Assembly (NCBI RefSeq): GCF_958298935.1 | Contig: NC_084930.1 | Coordinates: 28,928,001-28,992,000, forward strand | Length of the DNA stretch: 64,000 nucleotides | Reading direction: 5' to 3' | Source of the DNA: Phragmites australis | Lineage: Eukaryota > Streptophyta > Magnoliopsida > Poales > Poaceae | Part shown: positions 32,030 to 44,163 of the stretch, in pieces | Layout of the letters: the number at the start of each line of letters is the position of its first letter | Position numbering within the stretch: position 1 is the first letter of the stretch | The notes under the pieces: generated by a model | Databases searched by the model: none | What the model was told of the DNA's origin: nothing | The model's input: only the letters and a program-made list of their open reading frames with translations | Translations under genes and position numbers: made by a program

Positions 32030-32450
32030 CATCTAAGTCTATAAGTGTGATTTTAGTAATTAATAATAATATCTATAGACTAATAAATGTGTTAAGAATG
32101 GTTAGTAGGGTGTTTCATAAGTGATGCATGGAGGAGAAATATGCATTAAGATGAATGAGCTTTAGGTGATGCTCGGGTAAATTAATGATAATATCTATGC
32201 ACTAACAATTATGTTGAGAGTTATTATTAGGGTATTTCATAGGAGATGTATAAGAATTATCGGTGATCTGTTCAAGTGAAGATTGTGAGGAGACCCGGAA
32301 GTGATTGTGGAACTCACCATATCTGAAGTGGAGGAAGAGTTTACCATAGTAAAGGCGAGGAGTGCATGTGTGCAACATCGTGAGAAAAAGGGCCGAAAAA
32401 GATCCGGCTCAAGTGTGACCCAGTTTCCTCAACAGAGACGTAGAATATCG
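32030..32450 (+). repeat. Sirevirus-like LTR, left part
   Basis: From memory of grass Sirevirus LTRs, the run GTTCAAGTGAAGATTG, GTGGAACTCACCATAT, GTAAAGGCGAGGAGTG and AAGGGCCGAAAAAGATC in this order is typical. Near the start, an ~115-bp tract is tandemly duplicated (ATATCTATAGACTAATAAAT at 32070 and ATATCTATGCACTAACAATT at 32190). The LTR appears to be interrupted near 32450-32610 and to continue at 35282. Confidence 0.45.
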
Positions 32451-32612
32451 GTGGATATCTGAACTTCGGTAACAAATCATTTGTCTCCGTGTTTCCTTAC
32501 TCTTATGCATAACATTATATTCACGCTTAGGTGCTTGTATGTACATGCTTTGAGTTATATGAGGAACCGTCTAAATAGTATTCCAATTAATCATTAGAAC
32601 AATCGTTTGCTT

Positions 32613-35281
32613 AATCACGACCACGATGATTAAACTAGAATACCATCTCGGGGGTCCCAACACGTATTTTGTGCCCAAGATAGAAACACATGTATTTCTA
32701 ATATATAACATCACAACAAAATTTAAGAAAGAGTGATTAATTAAATTATATTACAAGTTATTAAGCATTTAAGCATTTACACAATTTACAACAAAAATAA
32801 GCTAGGAGGATAAAGAATAATTCACCTCCTAACTAAAACTAGAAACTACACAGCACAAGGTTAACATGTATGAACCAACAAGAGCTAGGTGAACCAACAC
32901 GAGTAGCTTATACTACTCATTCCCGTCACCTACATCGGTGGGCGTGAAGTAGCTAAACACGAGCTCCTCCTCACCTGTGGAACATGAAAGAGCAGCGTGA
33001 GTACGAAGGTACTCGCAAGAATTAATCCATAACGGATACATATAATAACCCGACTGAAAGGATTATGCATTTAAGTCATTAGCAAGGAGTAGGCTACATG
33101 GTTAAGTAAATTCATATGTGTAAGCAACCTAACATCTATGTGTAAGCATCTATACTTAACTCAAGGCATATCTACCCTACAACATCAACTTGCACAGAAA
33201 TATAAAACGAACCATCTCATGTAATCAATAATCCTCAACAACTAAACCCGACATACGATGCCATACCCCCTAATTTAGAAACTCTACGACCGATGTGGAT
33301 GGACAGAAGCATGCTCATAACTGATAATGTGGCAATTTAAATTGTTCTTATACCCTGTAGGGGGTACAACTTTACCCACATAACCCGGATCCATCATCTT
33401 GGCTTTTGAGACAACCTTTCTCATACCAAGGACTACCCACTTGCACATGACCCTATGGCACCAGGATTACCGCGAGCGTGTCTCGGACACCTTCGGCTCT
33501 CCACCACCTTGCTTCTCTTTTTTTTTCTTATGCGTCATAAGGTCGCAAGGCAAGCATCAACACAACGTATGATACTCTGCTCATTCGTCCATTATCCGAA
33601 TATGTAGTTAAATAAAAAGTGCTAAAACCAACAACACCGACGAACAATGCTTAAACGATGCAAGCAGTCTATAGCATCCGGGTTCCACTCCCAACCTACC
33701 CTTAGCACCGCCCACATCTCATCTCATTCTCACATCTCATAAATCCCACATCATTATCATTGTAATTGTGAACAATAAGTAAGCCCTTAATTCGCGAACA
33801 ATGGTTGAACCATCGCTCGACTTCTACCGAGGACCTATGCATAGCTAAGCATTTCGAACAATTCTTAAGTTATACATCAACAATGTTACCAAGGCTACGA
33901 GGATATGGATGATTAACAACTCAAGTATAGGTAATGCAATCAACATAAGTTCTACCCATATAAGCTCAACAACAACTCGCTAATATGCAAATATACCTAA
34001 GTAATGACTTATCAATTTAGACTCCATTCATTTCAACCAAAAAGGTGCAATATGCTTAGATGCTTGCTTTGCTGCTCTGGCTATTGCTTGATACTGTCTG
34101 CACAACACTCACAAAACTCAGGTTGCTCGACGCCGCCTTCACTCGCTTGGACCGTCGGTGCAGCGTTCTCTAAAAGAATCAAGAATGCATTGCATAAGCA
34201 AAAGAACGATGAAAAAAATGTGTAAATGATGTCTGCTTGGATAATAATAGAGCATTGTGTTTCAAAAATATTTACAAAAGATCACCAAAAGTTTGAAACC
34301 CCGGACAAGTTAACCTAAGTACATACAACCTTAAATGGCTAGTGATCAGACCGTCGTGGAAGTGACGGTCAGACCGCCGGTGTGCAAAAGGTTTTGGCCT
34401 CTGGTGGTCAGATCGACGGTATGTCGGTGGTTAGATCGCTGTTTGGTGGTTGGACTGACCCTAACGGCGGTCAGACCACTAGAACTTGCTAGCAGCACCC
34501 TTACGGGGTCGCCGGACATGTACAGTCCGAACACGTAAAACCCCAAAAATGAAATCTAGACTTAGCTTTTCTTGGGCTTTCCGGCGAAAATCAAAATAGC
34601 GATCGTCTAGGGCTAGGAAATGATGGTAAAATGGTAGGGGATGTTTACCTTGGTGTAGAGGAACTTTGTATTGGATCGGAATCTTCTGAAGAAGTTTCGA
34701 TCTACCGATTGGATTGTCGGAGGGTGAATGAGCTCGCAAAGGAAGAAATGGTGAGGAAACCCCTCCGGTGAGGATGAAAGGGGGAGGAAGATTGGTGAAG
34801 TCCTTAAGGGAGCTCGTGAGAGTTCCCACCATCGATCTCCGATCGTCGAACGCATTGAGCGGATCACTCCCTCTCTCTCTAGGGTTTGGGGAGGGAGAGA
34901 GTGAGAGAGTGAAATGAGAGAGGGAGGGAGAGAGAGACCGGTCGACCACTTAAGGGTGCCTCTACTGCGCTCTGGCAGTCAGACCGCGAGGGGCGTCGGT
35001 CAGACAGTGGGATACCCATGTGCCAAGCCCATGTGGCTGCTCCCTGATGGTCAGACCGTGAGAAAGGTTCGTTTGCTGAAATTTTCTAACTTTCCTCTCT
35101 TTTCATTCTTCTTTCTTTTCTCCTTCCCTCTAAAGTATTTAGGGTCTTCCTAAAGAGCTCTAGACCAAATTCAAGTATTTTGAACACGTTCAAAACTCAA
35201 ATTATCAAACGAACACCTATAAACATAATGTTATGATGATTATGAATGCTTAATTACGTAACTAACATTTAGGGACGTGAC
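32613..35281 (-). repeat. Chromovirus-like LTR or dispersed repeat, copy 1
   Basis: On the - strand it would start TGTCACGTCCCTAAATG (35281 downward), like the TGTCAC start of many grass chromovirus LTRs; this assignment is inferred. It shares long collinear blocks with 53220-53987 (AACACGAGTAGCT(T/C)ATACT, ACATCGGTGGG, GTACTCG(C/T)AAGA) and with 63880-64000 (GACACCT, CACCTTG(C/T)TTCTC, GCGTCATA). Around 34340-34530 it carries many GGTCAGACCG-type words. There is no coding region. Confidence 0.5.
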
Positions 35282-36933
35282 AAGTTAATTTCATGATTTA
35301 CATTTAGCTGTTCTGAACTGATCGGGATATCCGATCACTAGGATCGGAACATCTGATTTGTTTCAATCAGAATATTCGATGAATAGGATTGGAACTTCCG
35401 ATTGGGGTTTCTTGTATACCTTGCTAGATTTGAATAATCTTTGTCACCCTAGGATTGTAACCTTAACACTTGTTTATGGTGATTGTACACTAGTTGAGCC
35501 TAGTATATTTATGTTTTTCACTTGTGAAAAATATGTTAGTTTTATTTTCGTTGTAGGTTTATGCTAACTATAAAAAGGGATGGATTTTTGCAAACATGCT
35601 TATTCACCCCTCTAGGTGATATCATTGTCCTTTTAGTTCGGCACTCAAAGGTTTGTACACGTCGAAGCATTTTCAGAGGAAAGAGTTGAAGATGCTACAT
35701 GCCAGAAGGTCTGGTATTCGAAGTTGCACACACTAGATGGTTGCGTCGGAGTATTCTTTGCAGAGAAGGTCTCAACGGCTACTTGGTGTGGTTGTATATG
35801 CCGGATGGTCCGACGCTCTGAAGATGGTGCACGTCAGAGCATTTCCAGTGGAAAGAGAAAAATGTATAACACATCAGATGGTCCGACGATGAAGATTGGC
35901 TACGCCAGAGTATTTTGCAAAGAGAGAAGTGATGTGGTTTGGCTCGAGGGCATACGCTAAATGGTCCGACGATGGAGTTGAAGGCAACATCAGAATATCC
36001 GGCATTCAAGATGAATGTGAGTGGGGTTCCGACGGCTAATTCGTGGAGGATGTACACGTCGGATGGTCCGGTGAGTACAATCTATTTACACCGGATCATC
36101 CGACGTATATAGAAAAGTTGAGCTGTTGGGGCAACGGCTAGTCCGCGAGATTGAAGCTATAAATGCCTCTCCATTCGGTCATTTGAAGATGCTGGAGTCT
36201 AGATAACCTCATATACACTAGTGAAGACATCCAACTCATCAAAGTGTTTAAAGTAATCATCCAAGATAATTAAGCACAAGATTAGAGAGTGATTAATGCT
36301 AATAGGCCTAAAGAGAGTTATTTCTAGGTATTGCTACCTAGAGAGTGGATCAAGAAGCGATCCTACATTGTACTAAGTGGTACGCCAGTATCTTGAGTTT
36401 TGATGACTCACCGGCATCTTAAGTCTTGGTGGCTCAAACTTGTTGACCTCTCGACTTGATATGGAGCTATGGCAAGACTATTGTACGATGACGCGGAGAC
36501 TCTTACTTTAGTGGCTCAAGCTCTAAAGTGAAGACGACGGCAAATGGTCAGAAGAGAGACTTGGTGTGAGCTTTGCCTTTGTGGCTTGGTGGCTCAAGAG
36601 CCGTGACCGGAAGAGTCTTGATGCTCAATCTTTGGTAGAGCTCTAACGAGGACTAGGGATGACGTTTATGCTATCAATACCACGTGATAAAAATCTCTTA
36701 TACCGAGTTTGCTCTCTCTTCTATCTTTACGTTTTCATATTTACATACTTGCAATCTATTTTTGTGTATTTACATTCTTAAAGTAGTTTGCTAGGATTGA
36801 CACACTATATAAATCTAGAGCACGTTTACATAAAAAATCATATAGGTTAATCTTTAAAAAAATTTAAGAACCGAATAGTTTTAATTGTCTTAATTCGCTC
36901 TCTCTATGAGGACATCACTAATTCTTTCAGAGG
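35282..36933 (+). repeat. Sirevirus-like LTR, right part
   Basis: It contains repeated CCGGATGGTCCGACG-type words (35700-36110), CTATAAATGCCTCTCC (a likely TATA and start region near 36160), AAGTGGTACGCCAGTATCTT and an ending CTCTCTATGAGGACATCACT. This order resembles the 3' half of grass Sirevirus LTRs. With 32030-32450 it would form a solo LTR split by the repeat between them. No internal element sequence follows. Confidence 0.45.
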
Positions 36934-39900
36934 CAATGGTGTTTTGGACCTATGTGGTACATTTAGAAAGTTTAGATGCCCAGTCTGTATTTTGAGAGTT
37001 CAGAGGGCTAGATGACACCCAAATAAGTTAGAGACTGCTAGTGTGTTTTACTTTTTTAAGAAATTATTGAAGCAGATTCATAAATTACTTGCATGTTTCC
37101 AAAGAATTGTTGCTGGTGCTAGAAGTTGTTGAACTAGCTTCAGAAATTGCTGGCACGATTCGGCTCTTTATGCTTGGTTAAAGGCTTGGCTCGCAGTCGG
37201 AGATTGCTAACTAGTGAACATTCGAGTACTTGCCGAAATAAGTGTTAGGAATTGTTGACTAGTTTTGGAAAATGTCGACCTAAGTTTGGAACTTGTTGCC
37301 ATATTTTCAAAAAATGTTGAATTATATTTCATGAATTGTCAATGGGTTCAAAAATGATTCAACTAGGATTAAAAAAATCTCTTGATTTTCAGAAATATTT
37401 AGGGGGAATTACATTCACCGGGCAGAGCCACCCATCATCCAGCCGAGTGGAGCTTCACTTCCATGTCTCAACTCAAGAACAAGAAGACCATCCTAGAAAC
37501 AGGATATTTTTCTAGATCCTACTATCCCTTGTGGATTTTTTTTATACAAATTTCCAATCAAATCACCTGTTTCAAACATGTTTATGATGTTATGGGTGGC
37601 CTAGACACCAGCAGGGATAAACCCAGTGGCCTGCCCCTATATAGCTATATATATACTACTTATGATACAACAAAATATTGTAGCTCAACTTCAATCGATT
37701 GGCGACCGTAGTTTACAATGGTGTAAGGACCTTTCATCAGTCTAAAAGAAACAACTTTTCTACTTTAGTTCCTTCACAGCAGGTTAACAATATCTCAAAT
37801 TAGCAATCTTTTAATGCTTGAGAAGTTGATGAGATGCTTCCTTTCGTATAGCCATGCCTACTTTATTCGACGGCGATAGGATTTAGCGATGGATCCAATG
37901 ACATCAGCGACTCAGCGTAAACCGTAAGAGTACTAATCGAAAATAATTTTTTAACACAACGGATATGCTAATTTTTTTTTATGTTTTTCAATTCAATGGC
38001 GCCGTTTTTAGTTTCGTTTTGGACCACTAAAATCCAAGCACCGGCCCTGGACACCCGCAGCAGCAAAAGCAAAGGAAAACACCTAAACATGCTTGGGCGG
38101 AAAGAGTATACACTTTCGATTAATCGAAGGAGTCAATCCCATGAAAAAAAAAACTGAAGGAGTCAATTGCTCATCACCGCAACAGGTGTGCAGTGACAAC
38201 GCAACGTTGGAATGAAAACGAACGCGTTACCATAGCACACTCTACAGCTGTGAAATCTGCAAAATGGGGAAATTTAAAACATGGCCAAAAAAATGATTCA
38301 TGCCTATCTGCAGTGTGAACATGGCCAAAAAAAATGATTCATGCCTATCGACCGCTGATTAGTCTGGTCACCGTTTGATCCACCCCGGTACTATATATAA
38401 CATGGCCATTTTTTTCGATTTTTATTGCACATAGTATAATAAAATAAGACTAAAAAAATTAGGTATATTAATTTTGAGCATCTCAATATTTAGTTATGAA
38501 TTTATCAATATTTAACATATTTATTTAATTATAGAAAAAATAGCGTTACTTTCATGTATGCACATAATTTCAACATGCAGACGACAATAAAACTAATTAA
38601 ATTTGTTTATTTTTTTTGAGTTTTAGATATTTTTCTGTATATTTTAGATTATTTCAACCCATTTATCAATATAACTATTATTCCTTTTGTTATTTTCTAG
38701 ATTTTTCTAAAAAATTATATGTACATATATATACCTATACATATAAATATACATATATACGTGAGACTCGTATCACCAGTAGCTATAGTAAGATTTTGGA
38801 ATCGCTCCGAACCTAATAGATACGCGTCATCCTCGTCCCCGGATCAGCTCGTTCCAAGAGATCGTGACAACCAAAGGCGCCACACCGACTCCACGTCGGG
38901 ACCTCGGTCGGCTGGGGACCCAGGCGGGCGTCGACCGGTCTCAGGTCTCCCACTCCTTTCTCGTGATCTATCCCCTTGCCCGTACGCGACGAATCTGCGA
39001 TGCTCCTCCCCTCCGCCGCCGTAGACTCTGCTGACACCGGCCTCTAAACCCTGGTCGTCGCGGACTTCCCCACTGTCGCGCAGGGCAACGTGGCCACGCG
39101 CATGATGGTCGCCTCGCCCCGCGCGGTGCATCGCCTCGCCGGCGGCGGCGCGAGAGATGGCGGTGGAGAGGAGGGGGAGGGGTGCTAGGTGTCATACGAG
39201 TGGCGGCGCCTCCCCCGCCGACTGCCACCCCTGATCTCGTCGCTCCGGGTGTTGGTGCAGGCGAGCACCTCCGACGGGTGCCTCGTGATCTCGTGGGATG
39301 AGACCGCCCACCGTGTCTACACTAGGAAGGTTGAGGACCACCTCGTCTTGGAGCTCATCGAGGACGGCACCATCGCAGTTCCGCCACCGCCACCGCAGCG
39401 GCAGCGATGGTCACACCCATTGACCGCGCATGAAACCAGCTGCACGCTTGCTGAAGAGGCACAAGGGGAGGCGGGCCTCCATCCGGCCGTGCAGGCGCCA
39501 ATCATGTCTCCAGCGGCTATGCCGCTGCCACTACATGCGCAGGGGTCGATCCGCTCGGCGCCACTGCGCAGGATATCCATGAGCTTGCACAGGATGGTGC
39601 ACCGTGAGTAACCTGACGTCTTGTGCACGCAGCATGTGCACGACGACATTTTTGCCGTCGTAGGAACAATTTTGATAGTCATCATCAGAGAGGAAATTTT
39701 TGCAGTCATCATCATCGGAATTACTAGGTATGATCAATACCCGGATTACAGCGAAGAATCAAACCAGTGTTCAATCAGCTGATGAATGCAAGGAGAGTGT
39801 GCCTGCAGGATACTGGATAAAATAGCTGTTTTATCAATTTCGGAGAAGAAATGGATAATTCTGGTAATGGATACGGTACAACCGTACAAGTTAGGGTTCT

Positions 39901-40229
39901 AGTGTTGGCCGCGATAATCAGTCATGTGGCAAGGACAAATCTGGATCTGAACCGAACGGTTCAAATGTGCAACTAAAACATCTGAATCTGTTTTTTTTTT
40001 AATTATATTGCACTTATTAAAAACGGAGAGTATAGTGATAGTTATCCGCTGGAAGTTGTTAAATAGTATAATTGATGATGATGAATAATTCGCTAGAAAT
40101 CGTCAGTTTTAACCTGAAGTTCTTAATAAAAATCTGCAATGTTAATCTCCTAGGTCCTAACTGAATTCTGCCATTAAAAAAATGGCTTGCAGCATCCGTC
40201 AGGGAATGCATGTTCTTAGCTCATAAGGA
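36934..40229. other. Spacer with small repeats and a GC-rich patch
   Basis: No gene is supported outside the patch described separately. 37050-37390 repeats AATTGTTG/GAAATTGTTG-type words in a loose periodic way. 38278-38350 holds two tandem copies of a ~40-bp unit with AACATGGCCAAAAAAATG. The rest is AT-rich. Confidence 0.4.
38820..39611 (+). other. GC-rich, decayed coding-like segment
   Basis: The + strand frame from about 39189 is open to 39611 (LISSLRVLVQASTSDGCLVI, HLVLELIEDGTIAVPPPP). An upstream frame (VATRMMVASPRAVHRLAGGG) ends in a stop before it. The codon composition is gene-like, but I recognise no domain and the frame is interrupted. It may be a gene fragment carried by an unrecognised transposon. 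Confidence 0.3.
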
Positions 40230-40482
40230 AAAATCTATATGGATAACAAAGTCTCCGTTGATACTATTTTCGTTCTCTTTTATTTGTCGTTTAGGATATC
40301 GATATAGTTTTTAATAAGTATGTTTGATCATTACTTTTAACAACTACTTTTCGATAAAAACTGATAAAAATTAGATGATGTCAAAGTATTTTTCATAACA
40401 AAGTAACTATTATTATTTTCATATGCTAAATCTTAATAGTTTTACGCATATTAATGATTAAAGCTTTTTAAAATGTAACTAT
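40230..40482 (+). mobile_element. Stowaway-like MITE, copy 1
   Basis: It begins in CTCCGTTGATACTATTTTCG and has TTTATTTGTCGTTTAGGATA, the familiar head of mariner/Stowaway-derived grass MITEs. Blocks ATTACTTTTAACAACTACTT, TGATAAAAATTAGATGATGT and AACTATTATTATTTTCATAT align with the reverse complement of 50950-51165. No coding capacity. Confidence 0.6.
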
Positions 40483-40784
40483 ATATATTCTGGAACATTA
40501 TCTATTTGAGAATGAATGTAAGTATAACCTAATCATATCGTGAAGCCTAGACGAAGCTGTACGGTCATACGGTGGAGTGTAGTAGAGAGAGAGAGAGAGA
40601 GCAGGGCAAAGAAAGTGATGATTTGCACAGCTGGTTTCTTGATCCAAGGTGGATAATAGCGGTATGGGCCGGTATTGTGCCCATGCCTAGGCCCCCAGCT
40701 TCTTCTGGGCCGGAGCCCAGAGGTTTGTAATATAGCCCGGGGTGCTATTTTCCGGCGACCGGACCTGATTTAGTGGCACCATGT

Positions 40785-41405
40785 AAACGGGGCCACTTGG
40801 AGAATTTTTTTATTTTTTAATATTTATAAAAATACACGTTTATTTTAAAATATTGTACATCTAGACTACCCTGCCTATTAGAATAATGACAACAATATAT
40901 GAGAAACAAGTTATGGGATCCATGACACAACTCAGAAATTAAATATCCTGACCGGTATGAAATTCACGTCAATGTATTGTCCAACCAATAAGTGATAGGA
41001 GTACTCATTAGAAGGATGATATGGCTCTGTTGGGTCTATAAAAAAAAGTGTCTGTTTAATAGGTTACACCTTTTTTATTGGAAGGATTGGGGTTGCATGC
41101 ATGCATGTGACTGGATTAGATTTGCACATGGATGTATGTGCAAAGATCAGGCCTAGGCTGCTGGGCATACATGCAGCAGCCCTGCAAGCTATAGCGACAC
41201 TTTTAAACAGGCGATATGTTGATATTGATGCTACATCAGTTAAGATATTTAATTTTTGACTGTTACGCCGTGAGGTTAATAAGGTGTCGCTCTTTCAATA
41301 GACAATGATAGTTTAGATGTGTAATATTTTAAAATAAATATATATTTTTATAAATATTAAAAAATAAAAATATATAAATAAAAAGTAAGCCGCTTGGGTA
41401 TGAAG
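40785..41405. mobile_element. Fold-back element with ~190-bp inverted arms
   Basis: The left arm (about 40785-40975) and right arm (about 41215-41405) are inverted copies. TTTTTTAATATTTATAAAAA and TTATTTTAAAATATT occur on the left; their reverse complements occur on the right; and CAGAAATTAAATATCCTGAC pairs with CAAAAATTAAATATCTTAAC. The unique centre (~240 bp) contains GCATGCATGCATG. No transposase. A Mutator-like or fold-back origin is possible. Confidence 0.55.
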
Positions 41406-42520
41406 ATGGGTTCCGGATTTTGACTAGAACCCACAACTGTACAAAACTTGAGGATACAGAAAAAATACCGTAGGCATAGTGAACTCGCCTCCATATATTT
41501 TACCCCCTACTATAAGCATAATGAAAGCTGAAAATTACTTGAGCAACATAAATTCTTAAATACTTCGTACTACTTGTAGCAAGTGACGGCTCAAGAGCAG
41601 AACCAATAGTGGTATTTATTTTCTTTTTTCTCTTACATACCGAAATTAAGAGCTCGAGCCCCTCCGCCCCCGGATCCGCCCCTGCTTGCAACCGATCAGA
41701 GTATCTAGTTGGTGGTAATACTGTACTGTACGTACTAGCAGGAGCAAACACGTGAAATCATATTCGCACGGAGAGAGAACTCGCACGGCTCTCCTCAAGT
41801 CCTACGGAGAGAGAACTCGCACGGAACCAATAGCTCCCTTGCCGCATCGACCGGACAATCAATAGCAAAAGCTTTCCGGACAGTGCAGCGGCACGCGGCG
41901 GAAGATTCTGTTCGGCGTAGCTCCTGTCAGCGACAACTGTGCTCGATCGCACGTTCCACGAGGGCGGTGGCCACCAGCACCGAGAGCAGCGGAGGCCCCA
42001 CGCCACATGCAGGAAAACGTACAGGCGCGGAGAGGGAGAGCGGCAGCGTCAGCCACTCACCGAGCGCTGCGCTACCAACCTGTGACGACCGCCAGTGACC
42101 AATCAGTCGGCGGTGGCGAAGGGCGGACAAAAGCGAGCAGTTCCTCCACGTCTCGGAGGCACCCAACATGATCTGGACTCCCGCCGGATCTGCCGAGCGA
42201 GCCGTGGGACGCTGCCGAGCACGGTGAACTCCACCTCGTCTTTTGTGAGCCGCCGGCATGGTTGCGACGTTCGGGAACGAGCGAACGAACGAACTCAAGC
42301 GTGCCGTGCGGTGCAAGGAATCTCAAAAATGTGCGGTGCAAGGAATCATAAAAAATGGACGACGGGACTAGGCACGCACCGGCAAGGCGAACATACATCT
42401 TGTCATTCTAGAACAGGGGTTAGTTGGAGCTGAAGCCAAGTCGTCCAACGCTTGGGGTTCAGTCGGTGTCTGGTGAACGGGCGAGTCGACTCGCCGAGCG
42501 AAGGTTGCGTCACTCGTCTA
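41406..42520. other. Spacer with a GC-rich patch
   Basis: 41760-41830 repeats ACGGAGAGAGAACTCGCACG twice. 41870-42480 is GC-rich with overlapping frames on both strands, none with a recognisable domain. No gene is supported. Confidence 0.35.
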
Positions 42521-42800
42521 AGATCATCTTTAACTATATTTTTTTCATTTCGTTCTCTTTCTGATTCTATTTCTCGTTTTTATTCTCTTTATTTTATCTC
42601 ATTTTCAACAGCTTCCCTTCGAGAGGAATCGCGAAGAGAAAGGAAAGAGAATCCCATCCTGAAGGGAATGACTCTGAGAATCCTGTCGTGAAGGGAACCG
42701 TGAAGGAAAACCGTTGAAACGCTGAAGCAAAGAAAAATCCCTTCACGATGAGATTTTCGTCCCCGAAAGAAAACCGTTGGGCGTAGCCTAAGATTGGAGC
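42521..42800. mobile_element. MITE, second copy of the 23796 family
   Basis: It starts CTAAGATCATCTTTAACTAT and contains TTTTTTTCATTTCGTTCTCT and CTTTATTTTATCTC like the 23796 copy, plus GAAGGGAA/TTCCCTTC words in both orientations. It ends near GAAAACCGTTGGGCGTAG. Confidence 0.5.
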
Positions 42801-42990
42801 CGTTGATGCACTTGTGTGGTTCGTGAGCACCATGGGAGTGATGGGACCGAGAGGAGGAGGGGGAGCCGTGTGCGAGATATAGAGCGAGCGAGTCCATGGC
42901 GAGAAGAGGACCGGCCAAGAGGAAAGGAGGAGAAAATAAATCAGAAGTGCTAAGATCCAGCCGAGAGCATCAGTGCCACTAGCTGTGGTG

Positions 42991-44071
42991 TGTTGAATGT
43001 AAAAAATGATATGATTTAACTTTTTAACACATCGGATAGTTCAATAATTAAGGCTGTATCATCACCGAACTATCTGGTGAGTAAAAGGAGATTTCGTGCA
43101 GAAAATATGTTCTCGGTACAAATTGGTCCAGCGAGTGCTCCGATGCAAACGCCAGACTATCTGGTGCTCATAGCTTAATCCTTACTGAAAATGTGCTCTC
43201 TGTAAGAATTAGTCTAGTGAGACATGTAGTGAAAATTGGATTATCTTGTGAGCATATAGATGATTTCTCACAGAGAATTGCTCTCTGGGAAAATTAGTCT
43301 GGTGCTTGTTCCAGTGAATACGTCAGAATATCTGGTGTGAACAAAGGAGATTTCATGCAAAAAGACATGCTCTCTGGAAAAAAACAGTTTGGTGAGGTAT
43401 TTTATGGACATCGGATTATCCGATATGTGCAAATGGGATTTTTTTTTTATCGAAGATTGACTCTCTAAAAAACCATCCGGTGAAGCCTCCGGTGAGTTCA
43501 TTTCGGCCATCGAAACATCTGGTGTACGTTAAGAGGTAGTTTAGGGTTCTAAAGCCGAATTAAACTCACCGGAAGGTGTGGTGTTCAGAAATTTATTCTC
43601 GCTGAACATCCGGTGTTTAGACCAAATCCGAGTCGGCTTAGATTCGAAGATCTGTTCGGATTTCTTTCGCATTTTTGGCCAAACAAGGCATGTTTAGGGT
43701 TGTAATAGAGTCCTAATTTGATTCTCTAGACCAAGACCATGTACCACTTATAAATAGTTGAGGGTGGCGGACAATTGCAAGCAATAACTCAGTTAATCGT
43801 AACTATTGCATCTACTTTTTGTTTTACTTTAATTTTCTGCACTTTAGGGTAGTTTTAGAGTAGTTCTTCACTGCTACTTCGAATCTTCGCGATTTAGGTG
43901 GTAGTTCTTTGTCGATTTGCTCGTAAATCGTCTAGACGACAATCTCCAAGGTTGTCGATCGAAATCTTTTGCTTGTTTGCTTGTAAACAAGTCACGTGTC
44001 ACTACGAAAAACGATAGTTATCCGAGACGGATCCATGTGTTGCGTGGGATTGCCAAATTCCTCACCCACCA
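42991..44071 (+). repeat. 5' LTR of the 43-50 kb gypsy element
   Basis: 1,081 bp, TGTTGAATGT...CACCCACCA. It contains about nine copies of a quasi-palindromic word of the type CCGGACTATCTGGTG spread over its first 650 bases. It is 66 bp longer than the 3' LTR, mainly because the 3' copy lost ~35 bp near the equivalent of 43775. Confidence 0.85.
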
Positions 44072-44076
44072 CAAAT

Positions 44077-44094
44077 TGGTGACTCTGCTGGGGA
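44077..44094 (+). other. Primer-binding site
   Basis: TGGTGACTCTGCTGGGGA sits 5 bases after the 5' LTR. From memory it is nearest to a tRNA-Arg complement (two mismatches); this would need checking against grass tRNAs. Confidence 0.6.
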
Positions 44095-44163
44095 CTCGAC
44101 GGTTCTCCATCAACATCCATACTAGGGTTTCAGCGCCAGCTCCCTTTGCACTGTTGTTCGGCC

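Noticed and set aside
34335..34949. Short frames in the 34.3-34.9 kb region
   Set aside because: They come from GGTCAGACCG-type repeated words and GA-rich tracts in an LTR-like repeat.
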